Below, piece by piece: positions 57,982-64,000 of a stretch of DNA of 64,000 nucleotides. The stretch comes from Gryllotalpicola ginsengisoli DSM 22003. Its GTDB lineage: Bacteria > Actinomycetota > Actinomycetes > Actinomycetales > Microbacteriaceae. Location of the stretch: positions 124,001 through 188,000 of the forward strand of contig NZ_AULK01000003.1 of NCBI RefSeq assembly GCF_000419445.1, read 5' to 3'. The notes below the pieces were generated by a model. The model was not told the origin of the DNA and ran no database searches. It worked only from the letters and a program-made list of their open reading frames with translations. A program made the translations under genes and the position numbers. How positions within the stretch are numbered: the stretch's first letter is position 1; each line of letters begins with the position of its first letter.

Positions 57982-59727
57982 ATGACCTCCACCCCTGAGC
58001 CCCAGACCCCCGCGGCCGAGAGCGACGCCGCGCTGCTGGAGCGCGCCCGCGGAGGCGACCGCTCGGCGTACGCGGCGCTGTGGCACCGGCACAGCGAGGC
58101 GGGACTGAAGGCGGCCAGGGCCATCACCTCCGCCTTCGACGCCGACGACCTCGTGTCGGAGGCGTTCCTGCGCGTGATGAAGGCGATCGAGCGCGGCAAC
58201 GGGCCGACGGTCGCCTTCCGGCCCTACCTGATCACGGCCGTGCGGTCGGTGGCGGCCCGCTGGGGCTCGAAGCCCGCCGAGCTCACGCCCGAGGAGCTCG
58301 AGATCGTCGACCCGGCCTTCAGCGACGAGGCCCTGTCGACCCAGTTCGACAAGACCCTGACCGTGCAGGCGTTCAACTCGCTGCCCCGGCGCTGGCAGGA
58401 GGTGCTCTGGTACACGGAGGCCGAGCAGCTGCCGCCGCGCGAGGTCGCCACGCTGATCGGCATCAAGCCGAACGCGGTCTCCGCCCTCGCCAAGCGGGCG
58501 AAGGAGGGGCTGCGGCACGCGTGGGTGCAGGCGCACATCGCGAGCGTGCCCGCCGACTCCGAGTGCCGGTGGGCCGTCGACCGGCTCGCCTTCGCTGCGC
58601 GCAAGAGCCTGCCCGAGCGGGAGCGGGCGCGCCTGGATGCGCACCTGGACGACTGCGACCGCTGCCCGCTGGCCGCCGAGGAGATCACCGCCGCGACTCG
58701 CCGGCTCGGCGCCGTGCTCGTCATCGCGGCCGTCGGCGGCTCCGCGGCGGCCGCCTACGGCGTGCTGCTCAAGCCCGCCGCCGCGAGCGCCGCCGCGGCC
58801 GGATTCCTCGCCAAGCCGGGTATGGCCCGCAAACTCTCGCTCGGCGCCGGCGGAGCGGCGGCAGCCGCCGTGGTCGCCGTCGCCGCCGCCTACGGCGCGG
58901 GCGGGTTCCGGGGTGCCGAGCCGGCCTCGGTGAGCAGGCCCGCGGCCGTGGGGGCCGCCCCCGCGGCAGGAGCGCCGGCCGAGGCATCCGTGCCCGCGCC
59001 GGAAACCCGCGCCGCGTCGCCCGCGCCCTCGCGCACGCCTGCGCCCAGCCCGTCCCCCACGCGCCCGCCCGCGGCCGCGTCGTCGCCCGCGGCGACGAGC
59101 AGCGCCGCGTCGTCGTCGTCGGCGATACCGACCCCGGCCGACACCCCCGCCGACTCCTCGGCATCGCCGACCCCCACCGTCACCGCGACTGCCACCGCCA
59201 CCGCGACTGCCACCGCCACCGCAGCCGTGCGGCTGACCGTCACCCAGGTCGACACCGGCGACGGCCTGTACTTCCCGATCATCTCGGGTACCGCGGAGCC
59301 TGGCGCCGCCGTCACCGGCGCCTACGGCGGCCACGGCGTCCAGGCGAAGGCGGCCACCGACGGCTCCTTCACGCTGCCGACCCTCACGGCGCTGCCCACG
59401 GGCGACAGCACCGTCACCGTCTCCGAGAAGACCGCGTCGGGCGGCACCGCGAAGACCACCGCCTCGGTCTCGCTCGAGGCGGCGAGCATCACCGAGGTGG
59501 TGCCTGCGCTGCTCGGCGGAGGATCGACCGAATCGATCACGGGCGTCGGCGGCGCCACGGTCGACGTGTGGAGCGACACCGACGAGGCCGCCCTGCGCGT
59601 CACCCTCGGCTCGCTCACCGGCCTCGGCATGGTGCAGCTCGACGGCGCGAGCTCTACCGCGTACGTGCGTTACACGACGACGGATGGCTCCCGCGTCGGC
59701 CCCACCGTCGCGGCCGCGCTCGGCTGA
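57982..59727 (+). CDS. One-protein ECF sigma factor with zinc-finger anti-sigma-like region, membrane segments and surface domain
   Basis: This is a 581-residue multi-domain regulator. Residues 15-90 are sigma region 2 (LLERARGGDRSAYAALWHRH and FDADDLVSEAFLRVMKAIE). Residues 115-175 are region 4 (FNSLPRRWQEVLWYTEAEQLPPREVATLIGIKPNAVSALAKRAKEGL). At residues 217-230 lies HLDDCDRCPLAAEE, an HxxxCxxC zinc anti-sigma-like motif. Two hydrophobic stretches follow (about 240-262 and 286-312). A Pro/Ser/Thr/Ala linker with a TATATATATATATA run precedes a C-terminal Ig-like domain (about 415-581, TVTQVDTGDGLYFPIISGTAEPGAAVTGAYGG). Release of the sigma part on a surface signal is inferred. No separate anti-sigma gene is nearby. 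Confidence 0.85.
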   Translation: MTSTPEPQTPAAESDAALLERARGGDRSAYAALWHRHSEAGLKAARAITSAFDADDLVSEAFLRVMKAIERGNGPTVAFRPYLITAVRSVAARWGSKPAELTPEELEIVDPAFSDEALSTQFDKTLTVQAFNSLPRRWQEVLWYTEAEQLPPREVATLIGIKPNAVSALAKRAKEGLRHAWVQAHIASVPADSECRWAVDRLAFAARKSLPERERARLDAHLDDCDRCPLAAEEITAATRRLGAVLVIAAVGGSAAAAYGVLLKPAAASAAAAGFLAKPGMARKLSLGAGGAAAAAVVAVAAAYGAGGFRGAEPASVSRPAAVGAAPAAGAPAEASVPAPETRAASPAPSRTPAPSPSPTRPPAAASSPAATSSAASSSSAIPTPADTPADSSASPTPTVTATATATATATATAAVRLTVTQVDTGDGLYFPIISGTAEPGAAVTGAYGGHGVQAKAATDGSFTLPTLTALPTGDSTVTVSEKTASGGTAKTTASVSLEAASITEVVPALLGGGSTESITGVGGATVDVWSDTDEAALRVTLGSLTGLGMVQLDGASSTAYVRYTTTDGSRVGPTVAAALG

Positions 59728-59796
59728 CGGCGACGGCGGCTCTGGCGGGGCGTCCCGCCCGCAGGAGCTGGCGGGCAAGGGCAGGGTTCGACGTGA

Positions 59797-59830
59797 AGGG
59801 CACTCCGGAAACCGATGTCCGAGGTGCCCT
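59797..59830. terminator. Hairpin between convergent sigma-factor and secreted-protein genes
   Basis: AGGGCACTCCGGA and TCCGAGGTGCCCT form an imperfect 13-bp stem with an 8-base loop. It directly abuts the stop codon of the leftward gene, 69 bases after the sigma-factor stop. Confidence 0.65.
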
Positions 59831-60601
59831 CTACCAGGCGGACGCGGGCGCGGCGACGATGGGAACGTCGACCGCGTGCCACAGCGAGCCGTAGCCGTAG
59901 TGGCTGCTGGCCCAGGCCGAGTTCATGATCGCCTGCGCCGTGATGGCGGGATCCGAGTCGGCCGCGAGCGCCGAGGCGATGCCCGAGAACAGCGGCCGCT
60001 GCAGCTGCGCGGCCACGAACTCGGCCGCGGTGCCGAGGTTGTCATAGCTGCCGAAGCCCCCGCCGCCGCCCGAGCCGAGGCCGTTGTTGAGCGGGTTGTT
60101 GCGCAGCCACCAACTCTGCGGCGAGTTCTCGGAGTCCATCCACTGCAGCATCACCGTGAGGTTGTTCTGCGTGAGCGGCAGGCCCGCGTCCTTCAACACG
60201 AGCGCCGCCCAGTCGGCGTTCGTCACACCGCCGACGGTGATCGCGGCCGACGACTTCTGCGAGGTCGCGCCGTCCGAGGCATCCGCCGAGCCGGAGACGG
60301 ACGCATCGAAGGTCACGAGGTCCGGCTTGGTCTGGCTCACGTCGGCGGCGACCTCGAAGGTCTGCGTCTCACCGAGCAGCTGGCTGGCGAGCATGGTGCC
60401 GGATTCGGCCGGCGCCGCATCGGCGGGCAGAGCCACGAACGCTCCTCCGGCCATCAGCACGGTCGCGACGGCGGCGACCGCGACGCGCAGCTTGGAGCGT
60501 GACAGCGGATGCGCCGTGACCCGGTGCCGCGATACGTGCTGCGGTGCGCGAATCCCGGCCTCTGCCTCGCGGCGGGCGCGGCGTGTGGGGTACTCGGTCA
60601 T
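59831..60601 (-). CDS. Secreted protein with phage-tail/lysozyme-like NNPLN domain
   Basis: This is a 256-residue exported protein. A long basic leader (residues 1-37, RRARREAEAG and SRSKLR) precedes a signal helix (VAVAAVATVLMAGGAFVALPADA, cleavage near residue 62). After a Ser/Ala-rich region, the last 120 residues contain WWLRNNPLNNGLGSGGGGGFGSYDNLGTAAEFVAAQLQRPLFSGIASAL and NSAWASSHYGYGSLW. This pattern resembles a domain found in phage tail and peptidoglycan-associated proteins. Enzymatic activity is not certain. It is divergent from the dnaK operon and convergent with the sigma-factor fusion gene. Confidence 0.62.
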   Translation of the reverse strand: MTEYPTRRARREAEAGIRAPQHVSRHRVTAHPLSRSKLRVAVAAVATVLMAGGAFVALPADAAPAESGTMLASQLLGETQTFEVAADVSQTKPDLVTFDASVSGSADASDGATSQKSSAAITVGGVTNADWAALVLKDAGLPLTQNNLTVMLQWMDSENSPQSWWLRNNPLNNGLGSGGGGGFGSYDNLGTAAEFVAAQLQRPLFSGIASALAADSDPAITAQAIMNSAWASSHYGYGSLWHAVDVPIVAAPASAW

Positions 60602-60696
60602 AGGCGGTCAGGAGGCTATCAGGCCCGCCTGGATGCGTCAGCCCCCCGTCTGCCATCCGTCTTTCCGCGGATGGGAATGTCTGCGCCCCCTGCAAA

Positions 60697-62735
<2,039 letters not shown>

Positions 62736-62738
62736 CCG

Positions 62739-63440
62739 ATGACGGACGAGAACAGCGACAAGCACGAAGAGCGCGAGGAGCCGATCGTCCGTGACCGGCG
62801 GCGCATCGACCCGCAGACCGGGCAGGTGCGTCGGCCTGAGAGCGCCGACGGGGCCGAGGCGGATGCCTCGGCCCCCGAGGGGCAGGCGGCCGAGGCATCC
62901 GATGCCCCTGAATCGGCGCCCGAGGCGGCGCCCGACGCGACGGCGGAAGGCGAGAGCGGCCAGGACGGCGAGGAGCTGTTCGTCGAAGACATCCTGAACG
63001 CCGCCGAGGCCGAGACCTCCGAGCCGAGCGACGAGCACCTCGCCGACCTCAAGCGCGTCACCGCCGAGTACGCGAACTACCGCCGTCGCACCGAGAGCGA
63101 GCGCGTGCTCGAGCGCGAGCGCGCGGTGCGCGACACCGTGAAGGTGCTGCTGCCCGTGCTCGACGACCTCGACCGGGCGCAGAAGCACGGCGACCTGGAG
63201 GGCGAGGGCGCGTTCCCGACCATCGCCGCGAAGCTGCGCGGCGCCGTCGAGAAGCTGGGCCTGAAGCCGTTCGGCGAGGTCGGCGAGGTGTTCGATCCGC
63301 AGAAGCACGAGGCGATCTACCAGCAGCCGACCCCCGGCGCGACCGAGACCACCGTGCTCGACGTCGTCGAGGTGGGCTACACCCTCGGCTCCACGCTCGT
63401 GCGCGTGGCCAAGGTGGTCGTGGCCACCCCGGCCGACTAG
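62739..63440 (+). CDS. grpE: Nucleotide exchange factor GrpE
   Basis: GrpE releases ADP from DnaK to restart its cycle. The 233-residue protein has a long, acidic, low-complexity N-terminal extension (about residues 1-95, rich in Glu, Ala and Ser). A coiled-coil helix follows (LADLKRVTAEYANYRRRTESERVLERERAVRDTVKVLLPVLDDLDRAQKHGDL). The C-terminal beta-wing is GEVFDPQKHEAIYQQPTPGATETTVLDVVEVGYTLGSTLVRVAKVVVA. It begins three bases after the dnaK stop. A hairpin repeat lies between it and dnaJ. Confidence 0.97.
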   Translation: MTDENSDKHEEREEPIVRDRRRIDPQTGQVRRPESADGAEADASAPEGQAAEASDAPESAPEAAPDATAEGESGQDGEELFVEDILNAAEAETSEPSDEHLADLKRVTAEYANYRRRTESERVLERERAVRDTVKVLLPVLDDLDRAQKHGDLEGEGAFPTIAAKLRGAVEKLGLKPFGEVGEVFDPQKHEAIYQQPTPGATETTVLDVVEVGYTLGSTLVRVAKVVVATPAD

Positions 63441-63455
63441 TCCCTTCCGACCCCC

Positions 63456-63494
63456 GCTGGTCGACCCACGCCGCAGGCGTGAATGCAGACCAGC
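63456..63494. repeat. Hairpin repeat of the GCTGGTCGAC family, copy 2, between grpE and dnaJ
   Basis: GCTGGTC, GACC, CACGCC, GCA, GGCGTG, AATGCA, GACCAGC: outer and inner arms both pair. It lies in the 93-base gap inside the dnaK operon and matches 40115-40150 closely. It could stabilise or attenuate the transcript before dnaJ. Confidence 0.78.
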
Positions 63495-63533
63495 ACCCCA
63501 CCCGTTACATCCCACCGCACACAAGGAGGCGCG

Positions 63534-64000
63534 TTGGCCAGTCAAGACTGGTTCGACAAGGACTTCTACAAGGTCCTCGGCGTGAGCAAGGACGTCTCTG
63601 ACGCCGACCTGAAGAAGACCTATCGCAAGCTCGCGCGGCGCTACCACCCCGACTCGAACCCGGGGGATGCCGCGGCCGAGGCGCGCTTCAAGGAGATCAG
63701 CGAGGCGTACTCGGTGCTCTCCGACCCCGAGCAGCGGCGGGAGTACGACCAGATCCGCGCGATGGGCTCGGGCGCCCGGTTCACGGCGCCCGGGTCCTCC
63801 GCGGGCGGGGCCGGCGGCTTCGAGGACGTGTTCGGCTCGATGTTCGGCGGCGGCTCCGGCAGCCGCTCGTACACCTTCCGGCAGGGCGGCGCCGACTACG
63901 ACGACCTGCTCGGCGGGCTGTTCGGCGGCGGCAGGGGCTTCGGCCAGGCTTCGGGCGGGTTCCGGGGGTTCGGCGGCCCGACCAAGGGCCAGAACATCGA
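63534..64000 (+). CDS. dnaJ: Chaperone DnaJ (Hsp40), 3' end missing
   Basis: DnaJ delivers clients to DnaK and triggers its ATPase. The visible 155 residues hold the J domain ([41 protein letters not shown]) with the essential HPD and then a G/F-rich region ([19 protein letters not shown] and [17 protein letters not shown]). The zinc-finger region lies beyond the window. The start is TTG 63534 ([12 protein letters not shown]) with AAGGAGG at ideal spacing. The DWxDKDFYK opening is typical of the actinobacterial DnaJ1 in dnaK operons. hspR probably follows outside the window. Confidence 0.95.
   Translation, partial: MASQDWFDKDFYKVLGVSKDVSDADLKKTYRKLARRYHPDSNPGDAAAEARFKEISEAYSVLSDPEQRREYDQIRAMGSGARFTAPGSSAGGAGGFEDVFGSMFGGGSGSRSYTFRQGGADYDDLLGGLFGGGRGFGQASGGFRGFGGPTKGQNI

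Noticed and set aside
59180-59225. Tandem repeat encoding a TATATATA run as a separate mobile repeat
   Set aside because: It is a simple codon-level repeat in the extracellular linker of the sigma fusion protein, easily explained by slippage and low-complexity selection.

Overview
The window looks like chromosome from a high-GC Gram-positive actinobacterium, most likely of the family Microbacteriaceae. The evidence is very high GC with GCC/GCG/CTG/GTC codons, many GTG and some TTG starts, four-base ATGA gene overlaps, a HAIR-controlled dnaK operon, a zinc-independent ribosomal protein operon beside Zur, and frequent use of the motif CGGATGC/GCATCCG. I cannot name genus or species from sequence alone. 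Most of the window is ordinary core and metabolic chromosome. I see no prophage, transposase or CRISPR array. The only clearly foreign-looking patch is around the tRNA-Gly gene (about 40.07-41.1 kb).

Layout. 0-3.2 kb: zinc homeostasis block, with a znuC-like ATPase (cut by the window start), a znuB-like permease and zur, then zinc-free ribosomal proteins L28, L33 and S14. 3.2-8.6 kb: amidohydrolase, HU protein, CopD-CtaG fusion and a PIF1/RecD-like helicase. 8.6-16.3 kb: serine hydrolase lipoprotein, surface cutinase, Ada-AlkA repair fusion, membrane protein, MFS/MarR pair and a PEBP protein. 16.4-22 kb: YceI, deoC, an MFS exporter and the metQ-metN-metI methionine transporter. 22-28.5 kb: a LacI-regulated sugar ABC transporter with GH42 beta-galactosidase, with two operators visible. 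28.5-37.6 kb: GH6 glucanase lipoprotein, membrane glycosyltransferases (one pair like ykcC/ykcB), SIS protein, monooxygenase and aldo/keto reductase. 37.6-40.1 kb: a CIRCE element upstream of a small membrane protein and a GH13 enzyme. 40.1-41.1 kb: VapBC-type toxin-antitoxin pair beside tRNA-Gly(CCC).

41.2-44.2 kb holds the most unusual locus. A TasA/camelysin-like secreted protein is followed by a SipW-type signal peptidase fused in one reading frame to an ice-binding-like (DUF3494) domain, with a divergent MarR regulator. 44.3-54.7 kb: NAD(P)-binding protein, two drug-type MFS exporters, TetR, dCTP deaminase, a split one-carbon pair (Mtd1-like dehydrogenase plus FchA cyclohydrolase), small alarmone synthetase, UMF1-type MFS and a methyltransferase. 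54.8-60.6 kb: NlpC/P60 hydrolase, NUDIX, mscL, a one-protein ECF sigma/anti-sigma/surface-sensor fusion and a secreted protein. 60.6-64 kb: HspR-type dnaK-grpE-dnaJ operon, running off the end.

Dispersed repeats also stand out. There are four copies of a 66-bp imperfect palindrome in gene-end gaps, two copies of a shorter hairpin repeat (one inside the dnaK operon), and two identical 23-bp palindromes. Gene functions are family-level calls made by reading the translations. No database search was possible.
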